This document shows, piece by piece, positions 1-12,823 of a stretch of 64,000 nt of DNA (within the stretch, counting starts at the first letter, position 1; each line of letters starts with the position of its first letter). This stretch comes from Pyxicephalus adspersus. Its lineage: Eukaryota; Chordata; Amphibia; Anura; Pyxicephalidae. Position numbers and translations under genes: made by a program. Where the stretch lies: NCBI RefSeq assembly GCF_032062135.1, contig NC_092858.1, forward strand, positions 162,977,730 through 163,041,729. Direction: 5' to 3'. The notes under the pieces were generated by a model. The model was not told the DNA's origin, did not search any database, and saw nothing but the letters and a program-made list of their open reading frames with translations.

Positions 1-1493
1 CTGTTCATTACATGTCCATGGCCTCTGTTACCATGCAGGAAAGAAGTCAAAATTTGCCTGATTTGGTGAACTGTATATATAAGCTTAGGTGTATAAAAAT
101 TGCACTTATGCTATGTCAAAAGAAGTAACTAGAATGGTGGTTAGGAAGGGGGGTTCCTAGAAACTATATGAAGACAATGTTTAGGACAAGAAGTGATTTC
201 AACTAAGGACTGTGGTAGGCAAACATGGTGTTGTGTGGCAATTTAGAAAATCTAGGTGTTGGTAGCAAATTAGGTGTGCTTAAGTGGTCATAGTGTTGCT
301 GACTTTAACATATCTTAGCAAGATCAGTGTGAATGAGTGTCGTCACAAAGGTTGTATTACCACCTCCACATGTGAGTGCAATAATAGATTACATTGCTTA
401 CTCTAAAACAGCCTAACTGGATTTCACTGCACACAAGCTTCTTCCACCGGTTGAGGGACATCCAACATCATAAAAGTCCCTAAACCATCATTTGAATTTA
501 TTGGATTTCAATTCTTTCTATCCTACAGGCTCAGTATAACATGAGGGTGTTACCACAGCTTTCTGTTTTAAGAAACCAATGTACATCATACTGCCTTCCC
601 TTTCACTAGCCATAGTGTTGCAGAGAAGAGCACAATGACCTAGGGGCACAAAAATAGTAATCTATGGACTATAAAAGTGCTACTATTTTATTGTGTTTGT
701 CTATTCATAATATGGTAATAAGCCTACTCTGTCTAAAATAAAGATCAACATTTACACTTTAAAGCACAGCAGTCAGAGAATGAGGGTGACTTGCACACAC
801 TTCTGTGCAGGTAGAAATTAACTGAGGGCCCCAACATTGCATTCTAAGAATTTTACCCACCATTACTAAGAGCCGTATTGGTGAAATGTCAGACAACAGT
901 AACAGCTCCAGGTTTATATAAATCAGCCTCAAAATGGACAATACAATTATAACACAAGTTCACAGTTTTGGGTCCTGACAGCTACAAATCAACACATCTT
1001 CTGCAGTTCACATCACACATTTTTTGAGAGATTGTATTATTTGTTTTATAATCTGATCATTTACTATGATTACTATGAATAAAGCATTTGTCAGCCAGAT
1101 GTATTACAATGCAATATACTTACCACTATGTGTCCTTTTTGCTGAACATTGTTAAATTCCATTTCTGTTTGGTATTTTTTTCTCTTTGTTTTAAATTAAA
1201 AGTGTAAATACAAAATGCTAAAGTTGTTTTATTCCATTGAATTGTTTGTTTTGAATGCTATGTGGAGTAATTATATTTTTTAAATGGTATTCCCATTGGA
1301 ATGGAACATAGCCAATTGGCTCAATACTTTAGTGTTTCATTGAGGCATTTCTGTATCCTTTTTTAGGATTTTGGACATCTGAAAACCTCTGCTTGTGATG
1401 CCCCTCACACTCAATGTAGGTTCCTTGCTGTTTGCACATATGGTAAACTAGATGTAACAAAATAAGTAATTTCTCCCATAGTTTGGAAACATT
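1..1493. other. Intergenic, nothing recognised
   Basis: AT-rich sequence with stop codons in all frames. Open frames are short (about 60 codons) and their translations resemble nothing I know. I see no splice-flanked exon, RNA gene or clear repeat boundary. Confidence 0.6.
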
Positions 1494-1690
1494 AGGGCTG
1501 GCTTATTAAAGCTCTCCAGGACTGGAGGAGATTGACTGTCATGGGTGTTAGGAAACATGGAATGCATTTGGTCTGGGATTTAAAGCATTTGCCAACTTGA
1601 AACAATTTACTTTTAAGACATCCATTCCAGGTTTGCTGGATCTTTTAGGTGCATCTTCTTCAGTCCTGGAGAGTATTAAAAGAAAGGCCC
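1494..1690. repeat. Family D palindromic repeat, degenerate
   Basis: It opens with a 'ggcttattaaagctctcc' type end and closes near 1,690 with the imperfect inverted complement, around 'cagtcctggagagtattaaa' and 'aaaggccc'. The middle holds the family's 'ccattccaggtttgctgga' block. About ten copies or fragments of this family occur in the window. It has no coding capacity and is most likely a non-autonomous DNA transposon. Confidence 0.6.
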
Positions 1691-2365
1691 AATATGTAGT
1701 AAAAAAAATGAAAATACTGAGTATAGAGGGCAAAACGCTGGCAATCATTTACAATACCTTGCCAACATGAAATTTCAAATCATAGGGTAAAATAAGCAGG
1801 CAACACATGAGCAATCATTAAGATAAACAGGCATGAAATGGTGATAGTGATGGTAACATAGGAAGATATGGGGAGCTCTCCCACGACTTTAAACATGATA
1901 TTCTTCTTTTCTTCCACCCTACTAGCAAACTTCCTATTCACTACTCCAGCAAAGATCTTCCAACCAGACTTTACATGCTAGGCAGCACCCCTTAAAGAAC
2001 AATTGGCTTTTTCTTAGGCTTCCCTTGACTTTGCATCATATTACAGAACCAGGAGCACTCTATGAGACTTTGGCCATCAAAAGCACAAAGATCCACAGAC
2101 CATACAAGAGTCCGCTATTTTATTGTTTGCCCTAGATCCACCCTGATTGTTGCACCATTCTACAACTAAAGTCTGTACAAGGCAGTAAAATTATCACTAT
2201 GCGGGTGCTCCTGCGGGGTATGGTTTTGCAGGAATCACCCCACCTATCAACACACACTTATGTCACAGATATCATTTGTGACAATTTATGTAAATATTGA
2301 AGGGTTAAATTTGAAGTGTACAAAGAGAGATGACACAGAGACACATGTAAAATTAAAATTAAAGA

Positions 2366-2460
2366 GTAAATTATTATTATTATTATTATTAATAATATTA
2401 ATAAACAGGATTTATATAGCGCCAACATATTACGCAGCACTGTACATTAAATAATATGTA
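2366..2460 (-). repeat. LINE/SINE 3' tail fragment
   Basis: A TTA trinucleotide run is followed by 'aggatttatatagcgcc' and 'acatattacgcagcactg'. This is the reverse complement of the 3' end of the LINE remnant at 49,009-49,680, so only the tail of a minus-strand insertion remains. The short open frames here are low-complexity artefacts. Confidence 0.65.
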
Positions 2461-2563
2461 ATGATTTAAAGACAGATAGATAAAACAATGCACTAACAAA
2501 GATTTAGCTATAACAAAAGATTACTTCTAATTAGTTTTTGTGGGAAACTAACATTAAGAGCAC

Positions 2564-2870
2564 CATATCGAAAATCCAGCTCACGACTACCCGTTCCATC
2601 CGGCCTAGTACGGAGAGCAGAAAAAAAAATCTCCATTATCAAATGCTGGGGCAGTGTGGACGAACGTCTGCTGCGGTCCTCCTGCATGGCGCACGTTGAG
2701 ACGTACCTGCTGCCTGCTCTCCGGAACTGTGTCAGATGTCCGTGGGTGGTGCGAGAGGAAGGCTGGCCTGTGTGTGGAGGTGAGTATAGTACTTCATTAT
2801 TAGAACTCTGGACTATCCGGCCTACCCTTCTGTCACATAAGGCCGGATAGTCTGGAGTCTACTGTATATA
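2564..2870. mobile_element. Possible pogo/Tigger-like non-autonomous element
   Basis: The right part holds an inverted pair around 'ggactatccggcctac' and 'aaggccggatagtctgg', ending 'gtctactgta'. The left part has related but diverged sequence. The ending resembles the element at 52,385-52,790. No transposase is present. The left boundary is approximate and the family call is inference. Confidence 0.35.
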
Positions 2871-4105
2871 TATCATTCCACAAACCACAACTCATATGAG
2901 GTATATCAGGATGTTGTAGGTGCTTGTTACAAAGGATCCAAAACTAATTAAAGTTAAAAAGATTTACTGTCCATTGCTTTTAAAACCATATCACAAAAAT
3001 TGCATTGATACATTCATCATATTTCCAGCATAAATGTACATCTAATGAACAAATTTTATACTGTTGTGTCCTTGGCGTGTTTCACCCACAGGCTTCCTCA
3101 ACAGGACACAGTATTCCAAATCCATTAAGCCGTATATATGCTTTGTTTATGTAGTTCTAATTAATCAACTTCCTATATTCACCAAGACGAATTACTTATA
3201 AATCTTCTATTTAAAGAAATTATCAAGCAAATTTCAACATGTATCCACAGGTAACTCAATTGCTGTATTTGTAAATGCTGTGACCCCCTAGTGTTAATTC
3301 AGAGCATCCTTTTACTCTTACCAAGGTGCAGAGATAATAAAACACACAATAACACCTGTAGCTTTTTCATCCAGGTATAAAGAACAAATAGGTAACAGCA
3401 ATGGCCAACTTAGTGGTGTTTGAGTGTAACTCTTTCTGGGTCACGGCTTTCCTACCTGTACTAACCCAAAACACACAAACGCACACACACAGTGGAATGG
3501 TACAAAGCATACGCATACAGTTTTAGAGCCCTATATACCTGGCTGTACCTGTACTAAAGCTGACTGCCCCTCATTCACACCACTAAAATTATGGGATTTT
3601 AGTAACTTTTGCGTTCACAAAGTTTTTTAAAGGTTTTTTGTGGCTTCTCATGGTTTGCCAAAAAATGTTCTGCTGTACATTTGTAGCAGAATGTATGTTA
3701 AAGGAAGCAGCTTTATCCCGACAAAGAAAATCAAGCATATTGTTAATAAAATAGATTAAAAATAATTGTTGTGTCAGCCCATGTAATTCCCACATAGAAT
3801 CTCCAGGTTTGCTAATATACCACAATGATGACATTCACTTTCCCAGTCAGCATGTTGCAATGTTTCCGGATCTTGAAAAAACATCTGCTTTTTGCATGAG
3901 CTTCCAGTAGAGTGTCTCTATATTTATACTAAATTATTTCACAATCTATCAAAAAGATGACACTATGATTGTATTGTCAGTTTTCTATGGTTTTTTAGGG
4001 TTAGTCCATCCAAAAGTACCATTTAATTTTTTTGGAGGATGAAGAGTCCTTACTTCTTCACTCTTTCCATTTTTGATAAGCAGTAGACGTTTAAATTTAA
4101 TTTCT
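2871..4105. other. Intergenic, nothing recognised
   Basis: Ordinary AT-rich sequence with a short CA-rich stretch near 3,480-3,495. No gene is supported. Confidence 0.5.
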
Positions 4106-4262
4106 TAGGGGTTTATTTATTAAGTGGTGAATCTGACATTCACTAAAACATTCAATGGTGGAGAATCTTCCTGGTTCAATGTTGCAATAGCAGTAATTCA
4201 TTTTAAACCAAGGAATGTTTAGTGAATGTTGGATTCACTGCTTTATAAATAGACCTCTCAGA
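4106..4262. repeat. Family E palindromic repeat
   Basis: The ends 'gggtttatttattaagtgg' and 'cactgctttataaatagacc' are imperfect inverted complements. The same arrangement, with 'gaatgtcagattc' near one end, recurs at 24,258-24,415. The size and fold suggest a short non-autonomous DNA transposon. Confidence 0.55.
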
Positions 4263-4714
4263 GTTATAGGCAATGAGACATTGGGAGTGACATTATAAAT
4301 AAATTTAGACGGCGAGTATTCACCTTGCTTGAGATAATTCACTTAATTTTGTGAAAGTGCACTTTGCAAAGACTACCCAATTTTGTACAAGGAAATCTTT
4401 AAAAAAATCAGAATTTTTTTTTTTCTTGCACATGATTGGATAGCTAGTGTGAAGTAAGATTCATGTAATTTACTAAGCTAAGTAAAATATCCCTTCCAAG
4501 GTAATAATTCACTTTGCTATGTAAACAGCATTTACTGGGCTACTGAATCAATCCCACTGTTATTCCACATCAGTCACAGAACTAGCGGCTGATTTTCTGT
4601 TTAAGTCATCCAACCAATGGTAGTGGTGCACATGCCGATAATACCTTCCATCTCATTATTCACTCCCAAATTGTTGATGTAATATATGTACCTAGGCTTA
4701 TAAGAAAGCAGTAT

Positions 4715-5135
4715 CCCTTTAAAGATCAACTTCAGTCAGCCTTTAAAAACAAATTTTTGGTGGTCCCTTCCCGCTTTGGGAAAGGGTAGGAAAGGTTAAA
4801 TTTTAACTAAACCCTGGGTATACTCAGCTGTCCCCTTTCCATTGCTGTCACCACCATCTTTTCTTCTCTTCTGCATTCTGATCTTCAGCCAATCAAGATG
4901 GCTGGGCCAGGATGACATAACTCCAACGTAAGCACCCGCAAGGGAAGATTGGGATTTCCAGGTACCCCATTCTCAGCTGCAGGTGCAGTTCAGCCAATTT
5001 TGACATATGGGCAGTGATCAGGCAGGTGGGAATACTTATAGCAGACGGTCATCACCTGCCCCTTTCTGTAATTAGCCTGCCTGATGCCAATTTTTTAAAG
5101 TAGAACTTTAGTTCCACTTTAAAAAATTGTTCCAC
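4715..5135. repeat. Family C TTAA-type element, diverged
   Basis: It shares internal blocks with the better copies at 35,530-35,859 and 20,943-21,182, including 'catcttttcttctcttctgc', the 'gccaatcaagatggc' type block and a 'tagaactttagttccact' end. It has no coding capacity. Confidence 0.5.
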
Positions 5136-6179
5136 TTTTTTGCTAAAGTAATGGAATCCTTACCATGTTCCTCGCTGCCCTGACTCTCAGTACCGTTTTA
5201 ATATGCGATCCAGTCGTGGAATGTGGGTAGGCCGTTGACATCCTCTACTGGTCCTTTGTTGCATTTGGTGAGTGAAGTCAATGACCAATGGCCAGCGAAA
5301 AAAAGTGGATTCAAGGAACAGGTTGTCTGTTTAAGATGAAATGGAAGAAACCTGCATGAGTGAGAAATAAGGAAATTATTATTCTTGTCTTAAATACTTT
5401 ATTACCTTTGGGAGGAGGTAGCAGGAGGTTTGCTAGGGTAGGGCACCCAAATGTTATTTTAAAAGCCTGACCTGAGGTCAACATCAAACATTTATACTTG
5501 GTACCTGTGTGCTGCAAAATTCTTCATATCTGGTCAGCAATTGGTGTTGATATCATAGTAACAGATCATGGTAACTATTCACGTGCCTCTGCATCCTTCC
5601 TGCTTAAAGGAGCATATATTCTAATCTCTGTGTAACAGTGATAGAATAGTAGTATGAGAATGCAGCACATCAACATGCAATGCACAATAATGCAACACAT
5701 TGCCTATGAGCAAGCCTATACATCACCTGACACTTTCATCATACTACTTAAAACAAAGTTTGATTTAGAAAAAACAGTGGCAGGCAAGTTCATTGTTGCA
5801 AAGGGGATAGGTAATGTCTCTTCTGAAATAAAACATACTTCTGTGACTTTTTACAATCCCTTCTTCAATGTAAATTGAGCTGCCCATGTGTTGGAGTTAC
5901 ATCATCCCGGCATGGCTAATTATGATGGGTGAAGAGCTGGATTGGATGAAAAAAGTGGCACTTACAACAGAGCTTAATTTAATAAATTGCCCTCAGGCAG
6001 GTAAGTTTATTTTTTACAGACATACTCTGTCCTTTCTGCAATAACGTACCTCCTGCTCACAATTTTTTCCTAATCACTTTTATTTTCCCCAGTACAAGCG
6101 TTATTTTGAGGAGTTATTCAGCTTACACCCATCCAGCTCCTGTGCTAGATTCCCTTGCAAAGATTTATAGAAATATTAC
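5136..6179. other. Intergenic, nothing recognised
   Basis: No supported gene. The longest open frame here (about 74 codons) is low in complexity and lacks splice or family signals. Confidence 0.5.
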
Positions 6180-6495
6180 TATCTTGTAATTATATAGAAC
6201 TGAACTATTATGTAGCACTTTACAAAGTCCATGGTCATGTCACTAGTTGTCCCTCAAAGGGGAATCACAATCTAATGTCCCTACCATAGTCATATGTCTT
6301 TATACCAGTCTAAGGACAATATTGAGGGAAAGCCAATTTGGAATGTGGGAAGGAACTGGTATACCTGGAAGAAACATATGCAAACACAGGGAGGACATAC
6401 ATACTCCTTGTAGATAGTGTCCTGGCCTAGATACCAAGCTATGACCCAGTGCTGCAAAGGCCAAAGTGCCAACCATGCTGCCTACAATTATTAAT
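6180..6495 (-). repeat. Family H SINE-like repeat
   Basis: On the minus strand it reads as a leader with 'ctatctacaaggagtatgta', a 'cacattcc' block and the 'tgacatgaccatggac' segment, ending near 'acaaagtgctac' and a tail like that of the window's LINE. Related copies are at 22,420-22,660 (+), 28,300-28,560 (-), 34,930-35,165 (-) and 61,440-61,595 (-). Confidence 0.6.
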
Positions 6496-7550
6496 TGTTC
6501 AATAAATAATAACACAGTGCTGCAAAATTTGCATGTAGGGGGACACACAATAAAGGTAGAACATGGAGAAGACTGGGAGAATTCTTTCTATTTGCTATGG
6601 GTATAACATGTCCACCTTTGTGTGTTAGATTATCTAGATGTACAGGGAGTTTGAATGAATTTACAACACAGTTTCAGCATAATACAGTACAAAGTCATAT
6701 ATTATTAGTGACTGATTATTTTGGTTTTATTCTATAGTAAACATTTTTTATCTTGCTCCTGGAAGGAAGAAGGAAAGTCTCATGCTTTCTCATACCTAAG
6801 GCTACCAGGTATTTTGGAGGGATCCAACAGGCGAATGAAGTAGCAATGGAAAGCAGCAAAGTAATAGGTTACTATGAGATTATCTTTGACCAAAGCTTTT
6901 ACTACCTCTAAGTTTCATAAAATAATGGTTGACTTTGACAAAATTTTATTTTGGTGCATTGTCCAGAGAAGGTGAACTAAAGGTGACATTTTGGTGGTTT
7001 AAAGGATCCAATAGTCTTTCAATACCCCTTGAGGATACAAAATCTCCTTTAAACTCTCCCCAACCTGACCTTTGGCCAAAAAACTAACCCTTATTTGTCC
7101 CATTCTTTTAATGTTTTCCACAGACAAAAAAAAATCAGACAGTACACAAAAATAATCAAATACACACAAAAAAAGGAACAAAACACAAGTACAAGGAACA
7201 ATATATGAAATAAAGTAAACTACCTCAAATACACCACAAAAAAATCTAAATTAAGAAAAAATAGTAGTTTCATATAAACAGCTCAGTAAGGGAAAATGGT
7301 CATTTGACAGAGAAATCAGTTTTACTGCAATCACTCTACTCACATATACTTTTAAAGAGGAACTAAACTTGTTAGTGGGTGGTGAACTTCTGCCATAATC
7401 AGTTAGTATGAACAGCAAACCTACCGAATATGGCACAGACTTACCTGGGTGAAGCTCGTCTGCAGTGACTTGGCATAGCTGCATCCTTGGATGGACACGG
7501 AGGAAGTAACTCCTGCATATGTACATGCCCATGCACATGTGTTACACTGG
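6496..7550. other. Intergenic, nothing recognised
   Basis: Includes an A-rich stretch at 7,120-7,260. Open frames up to 95 codons on the minus strand have no recognisable motif. Confidence 0.5.
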
Positions 7551-8092
7551 GCCTGATTTATTAAAGCTCTCCAAGACTGGAGAAGATAGACAATCATGGG
7601 AGAAACAGGGTTATCTAGCCCAGCGGTCGCCAACCAGTGGTCCACGAGAAAAAGTTGGTGGTCCGCGGCTCTGGTCAGTGTACCCCCGAGCCACAGACCA
7701 TGACCCCCAAATGGATCCCAGGCTCAGGGAAGTGGGCGAGCTGTGTCCCTGAACACAACCCGCCCACTCTCCCATCGCAAACTTAGATCTGCGATGGGGG
7801 AGTGGGCAGGGTTATGTCATGATGATGTCACTATGGGGAGGGTTTCTCCCCCTTTAACTGACACCCCGCTCTCTACGCCTACGCGGTCAGGAGCCAGTAA
7901 TTTTAGTGGTCCACAGGACCGAAAAGGTTGGCGACCACTGATCTAGCCAACCTGGAATGAATCTAGCCAACCTGGAATAGATTTCATCTAATTCAACTAA
8001 TCTGGTATTATTTGGCCAAGGTTCTCCCATGATAGTTTGTCTTCTCCAGTCTTGGAGAGCCTTAAAATAAATAAATAAATCAGGCCCATTGT
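7551..8092. repeat. Family D palindromic repeat split by a hAT-type element
   Basis: The host repeat begins 'gggcctgatttattaaagc' and closes with 'aaataaatcaggccca'. Its two halves are separated by the complete 320-base element at 7,621-7,940, so the family D copy is older than the inserted element. Confidence 0.75.
7621..7940. mobile_element. hAT-type non-autonomous element with 8-base target duplication
   Basis: The termini are inverted repeats: 'cagcggtcgccaacc' on the left and 'ggttggcgaccactg' on the right. The flanks 7,613-7,620 and 7,941-7,948 are both ATCTAGCC, a perfect 8-base duplication as expected for hAT transposition. It encodes no transposase. The open frame at 7,519-7,752 crosses the boundary and is an artefact. 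Confidence 0.9.
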
Positions 8093-8689
8093 CTCTGGCA
8101 GCTGGCTTTGTTTTCGGTATGCATGTCTCTTTTTTCCAGGCGGCTTTTTAGTTTAGGATTGTGTTAGTAGAATACGTTGGGGCTCTGAGTAATAAAAAAT
8201 TAATACTCAATTTGCTCAATTCCACAACAGAATTTAGTGGCCTCTGTGTCAGAAGGTATTGCTTCTTTACACATACTTGGCACAATGGATAAGAGAGGGT
8301 GTTTTATTTTTTACTCTGAACCTAACCTAAGATCCAGTTCCAAGATGATAACAAAGACACAAATTAATACAATGCTGTTGTCATTATTAAATAATTAAAT
8401 GTCTTTTTTTTAGTTCTAGCAACATAAGTGCCTAAATTGGCTTTGTATCAGCTTCCTGCAAATCCAATGTACTACAGAACTCAGAGAGCAAGAACAAAGG
8501 CCAGCACCATGAGCAAACCAGTAAGTGTGCTGTAAGAGTGTATATGTGGATAAAGCGAAGAGAACGAGAAATGAGCTTATCAGCATGCTGGTCTCATTTC
8601 ACTGACCAGTCACAGGCTAAGGGAGGAACAGGACCTGTAAAAAAAACATAATCTTTCACTGATAGATCATGATCTATTATGATATTTGT
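8093..8689. other. Intergenic, nothing recognised
   Basis: No gene or well-bounded repeat recognised. Confidence 0.45.
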
Positions 8690-9010
8690 AAATTCTGGCC
8701 TGGTTATAAAAATTTATGCTTGCCTGGTAGGTGTTCTGATTCTCTTCTTTTAACATGATCACATGCACATGACCAGCTCAGCATAGAATGCTAGGATACT
8801 CAAGGAATCCCAGCTTTCCCTGCAGGTGTCTGGAGTGATTAAACTACCATGCAGTTATGTCATCCCACATTGGCCAATCAAGATGGCCAAAGACCCTAAT
8901 CAAGGAAGAAGAAGATTGGGTGAAGATGGCAGCACCAGCACCAGAGCGACAACAGATTAGTGAGAGGAGGATTTCCATCTTCTTTAGGTTTGTTTAGGTT
9001 TAGTTCCACA
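8690..9010. repeat. Family C-related repeat, inverted
   Basis: It carries family C blocks: 'ggccaatcaagatggcc', 'gcagttatgtcatccc' and a terminal 'aggtttagttccac'. The open frame at 8,960-9,346 runs from this repeat into the next family C copy and is not a gene. Confidence 0.5.
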
Positions 9011-9207
9011 TTATTAGCTTCCAAATCACTGACCAAAAATGAATATCCAACTCAGGTGTTCACCTATTTGTCACACAGTTACCTCAATGCTTGGTACAGG
9101 TGTATGACTAAAACTACTGAAACCATAAGATCAGCTTTACATCTAGGCAATCAGCAATCTTTGGAAAACCAGTGGCAACGTCCATCATTTTCTCATTTCC
9201 ACTTTAA

Positions 9208-9594
9208 AGCAGAACTTTCAATAAAATTAATAAATAAAAAAAATACCACTTACCTTTACTTCTACAAAGCCCCTAATCCTTCCACAACTGGCTCCATGGC
9301 GTCCTGGATTCTTCCTTTGTCCTGGTGTGGAGGAATCACCAGGTAATCTTCTTCCTTTGTCTTCCGGCTTCTGCCTACGTCACCCAATCTCGCATTATGC
9401 AGGTACATGATGGGGTAACGTTTCCTTCAAGATCAAGCATGCGCAGAAGAAGCAGCCCAAAGCCTCCTGGGATATGTGACCTAGGTATACAAAGAGGCAC
9501 GGGTCTTCTCATTATTAAATTTAGAAAAATTTGTTTTTTTATAAAAGATTATCTATCCCTTAAAATAAAGTAAAAATGTGGTGATAGGTCCGCT
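9208..9594. mobile_element. Family C element flanked by TTAA
   Basis: TTAA at 9,204-9,207 is followed by 'agcagaact', and the right end 'ggtccgct' is followed by TTAA at 9,595-9,598. The inverted ends and TTAA flanks fit a piggyBac-type non-autonomous element. The open frame at 9,325-9,573 lies inside it and is spurious. Confidence 0.7.
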
Positions 9595-9598
9595 TTAA

Positions 9599-10507
9599 CT
9601 GCAGCAGAAAAGAATTCCAGCTTTGCCAGGCTTTGTGTTGTGTTAGAACTGTATACATTTTAGGATGGACAGAAATATGATTTGTATGTTTGATTATCAC
9701 GTCAATCTGATTTACCAGTTGCATGGATGCCTCTCTGTGCACATACCTCTGTTTAAATACTTATATTGCTTTATAAATTGCCACAAACTTGCTAGGATAC
9801 TAAACCCATTTATAGAAAGTCTTGAGAGCACTCAAATACTCAACATACTAGACATATAATACTGCAGTACCATCGACTCATAATGACACCACCGCCGAGA
9901 AGCGGGCCCTGTTATAGACACAGAGGGACAGCTGGCAGGGCCAACAAACTGCTTCATTAAGTTGGTGCTATTTCAAGGTAGCGAAGGCCGGGTGGTGAAA
10001 ATGGAAAGTGTTAAATTATTTACTATTTATCTGTGTTTATTTCAGATCAGGCACACGCACATGCTTATGTAATGTGAGCAATCTGACAGATATTTTGTCA
10101 AATATCGCAATGCCATATTAATAGATGGGAATGCGAAGCTGGGTAAACGCGTTCTATATTTTACTGGGCCAGGATGACGCAATCTGCAAGGAGAAACCAT
10201 TGGGTTTATTCCATGACCATGGAAATCATGGAAATCTGCAAGGAGAACTGTTGTTTTTAGAATTTAGGTTAAAAAATGGATAGGGGAGAATGTTTGCTAT
10301 GGGCTGACCCCTGCCCCCCCAAAAAAAATAAAAACCCTAAAACATTTTAAAGGACCTGATTATCAGGAAGGATTTACATAATGACCGCTAATGTTTGTTA
10401 GGTTCCTAATTATCCTAATTGTCCCTCCTTTAGATCATAATCACTTTTTCTATCCTAATTTTCCATCTTTATTGTCTGAGGCAATCTTTCTTGATCATTT
10501 TAACATG
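9599..10507. other. Intergenic, nothing recognised
   Basis: Mixed-composition sequence with no family or gene that I can name. Confidence 0.45.
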
Positions 10508-10742
10508 GTGGTACCCTTGAAATAAGTTTTAGATCTTCAGGGAACTCCTGCTCTAATTACTATATCCACAGCTCACAGTAAATTAGTGCAGTGGTCAGTG
10601 GGAAGAATTCCTCTTACATTGCCAGCCAATGAGAAGAATGTCACCCTTACAGATAACCAGTTATACTGACCTGGGCACAAACTGCTCATTGCTCAGGGAA
10701 CCCATAGCAAAATCTGGAGGATCCCTGGTTGAAAAACAATGG
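10508..10742. repeat. Family A dispersed repeat
   Basis: Begins around 'acccttgaaataag' and ends around 'ggatccctggttgaaaaac'. The same order of blocks is seen at 27,160-27,905, 54,082-55,620 and, inverted, at 29,100-29,345. This copy contains 'ttactatatccacagctc' uninterrupted, the site that a mariner occupies in the 54-55 kb copy. Confidence 0.7.
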
Positions 10743-11292
10743 TCAAAAAAGAGGTATAGCCATCAATAAAAATTGGAATAATTGTTACCATTACTACTAT
10801 TACTATTTGGAAGGTATGTTGATTGGACTTTGCTAATTCAATAAAAAACTGCAAGTTAGTAAAATAAATAATAGGTTTCCATGTTTACACCACTGGTGGT
10901 CAGCAGATTTTAGTACACACAAAAAAAAAAATATTCTGATTGTCGATAATTACAGAATAACTTTCTTGAAATTGACAAATATGATTGATTAAAATAAAAT
11001 GGACAAAATTTCATCCGAAATCAGTCTAATTCTAAAAATTTTATAAAACAACACAATAACAAATTAATAGCCAAGAAGGTCCATGTGAAAGCACATCCTG
11101 TGTGGCTGACAATGAACTTTTCCACCCCCCCCAATAAACTCCTGTATAGTCAGTCTGTCAAGCCAGCTTCAGATGGAGAATAGAAATGAAAAACTCAACA
11201 TTTATTGAACAGGTATGGTCCATTGCTGCCATTAGGAAACCCACTCTGAGAAAATCCATGTAAGTATTTAGTTCTAAGGAACTGGAGTTAAT
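10743..11292. other. Intergenic, nothing recognised
   Basis: AT-rich with an A run near 10,920. No gene supported. Confidence 0.45.
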
Positions 11293-11653
11293 GGGCCTGA
11301 TTTTTTAAAGCTCTCCAAGACTGGAGAATACAGACTTTCATGGGTGAACCTGGGTGATCCATCAAATCTGGAATGGATCAGGTCCGAGAATAAAAACATT
11401 TGCTAACAAATAGCAAATGCACTATGCATTAGGACTGATTTATTAAAGCTCTCCAAGACTGGAGAAGATAGACTATCATGGGAGAAACTGGGTGACCTAG
11501 CCAACCTAGAATGGATTTCATAAGACCTAATTTTGTATTAGTTGGCAAATGTTTTCAACCTAGATCCATTCCAGGTTTGCTGGACCACCCATGTTCACCC
11601 ATAAAAGTCTATTTTCTCCAGTCTTGGAGAGTTTTAATAAATCAGGCCCAATA
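11293..11653. repeat. Family D repeats, one partial and one complete
   Basis: A partial copy starts at 'gggcctgattttttaaagc'. A complete palindromic copy follows from about 11,430 to 11,650, closing with 'aataaatcaggccca'. Confidence 0.7.
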
Positions 11654-12379
11654 ACTCACAACCACCAATTGTAGGTCAATACACCAGGGTAACTTCCTTC
11701 CACTTCTGGTGACACCCATTCTAGACATGATCCACTTAATGTCCTAGACACACCCTCTAAATTTCACATTCCAGTGGTTGTGTCTTATGAGGTGCACAAC
11801 TATATAGTTAGTTACATCTGGATTAGAGAGGTAAGGTGCAAAGCTTTCCTCCTTCCTGTGCACACTGAATCCTGGGACTCAGGAATTCCTCCACAGTACT
11901 TGGTATGTTGTGTATTGCTTGCAGAGTGTGACCCAGACTGGAAATGTATTTAATCGTGTCTTGTTTAAGCTGGAATGGCTATATGCAGACCTGCTTCCTC
12001 TCTGTTCACAGTAAATCTTGGGACTCAAGAGCACCACTTTGGCTAACTTTACAACTGTCAGTTGTATTGCAAGCTGTCTGAATGCAGTGTTGTCTTTTAG
12101 TAGGTACAAGTGACTTGCCATGTTCCTCTTAGGCAGGTTCCGATCAATTCAGGATCAGGCAATCCCGTGCAGAGTCACTCGCACAGCGGCTCTGGTTCTT
12201 AAAGATCCAGCATCTGCTCTGCTGAAGCAGAGAGCAGTACTGGTACTGCTCACTGTCATTCCCGTTCATTCTCTATAAGGCTGCTGTTGGGAGAAGCTAC
12301 ATGTAACATCTCCCCAGAAAGAGCAGTTCCCTGGCATGAGGAAGCAGTAAATGCACCACAACCTAACCAAGTGAACACA
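11654..12379. other. Intergenic, weak dispersed repeat
   Basis: 12,276-12,340 ('gggagaagctacatgtaaca') resembles the inverse of 34,330-34,400, so it is probably part of an unnamed old repeat. Otherwise nothing is recognised. Confidence 0.4.
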
Positions 12380-12387
12380 GCCTAAAG

Positions 12388-12815
12388 CAGGGGTGTCCAA
12401 ACCTTTTGCAAAGAGGGCCAAATTTGTGTGGGGCCTGACTACTAACCAGGGTTTAGTGTGGGCATGGTCTGCCCACAAGGGTGACGTGAGGGTTCCCTGT
12501 GCACAGAGTTCGGTGTCAGTGCTGGCTCCATGCAGAGCACGTTCCTGGAATCCGAGTAGCCGTGGTCACGCCCACGATAATGACATAGGGGATTCCCTGT
12601 GCACAAACGAGGAATCCTGTCCTGCTGATTAGCAGGCCGATAATTGCAAGGTGGTTGATCAACTCTAATGAAATATAAAATAGCTTTTTTGTACGCGTGT
12701 ATTTTACACTGTGGTCAACAGTGCTGGCAGGCCACATAATATTGATTTTTTTGACAGATGCTGGGGGCCGCTGCAAATCTGAACACGGGCCGCAATTAGA
12801 CTTTGGACATGCCTG
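12388..12815. mobile_element. hAT-type non-autonomous element with 8-base target duplication
   Basis: It begins 'caggggtgtccaaacc' and ends 'ctttggacatgcctg', imperfect inverted repeats with the CA...TG ends typical of hAT. GCCTAAAG occurs at 12,380-12,387 and again at 12,816-12,823, an exact 8-base duplication. Open frames of 79-86 codons inside it are not supported as genes. Confidence 0.85.
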
Positions 12816-12823
12816 GCCTAAAG

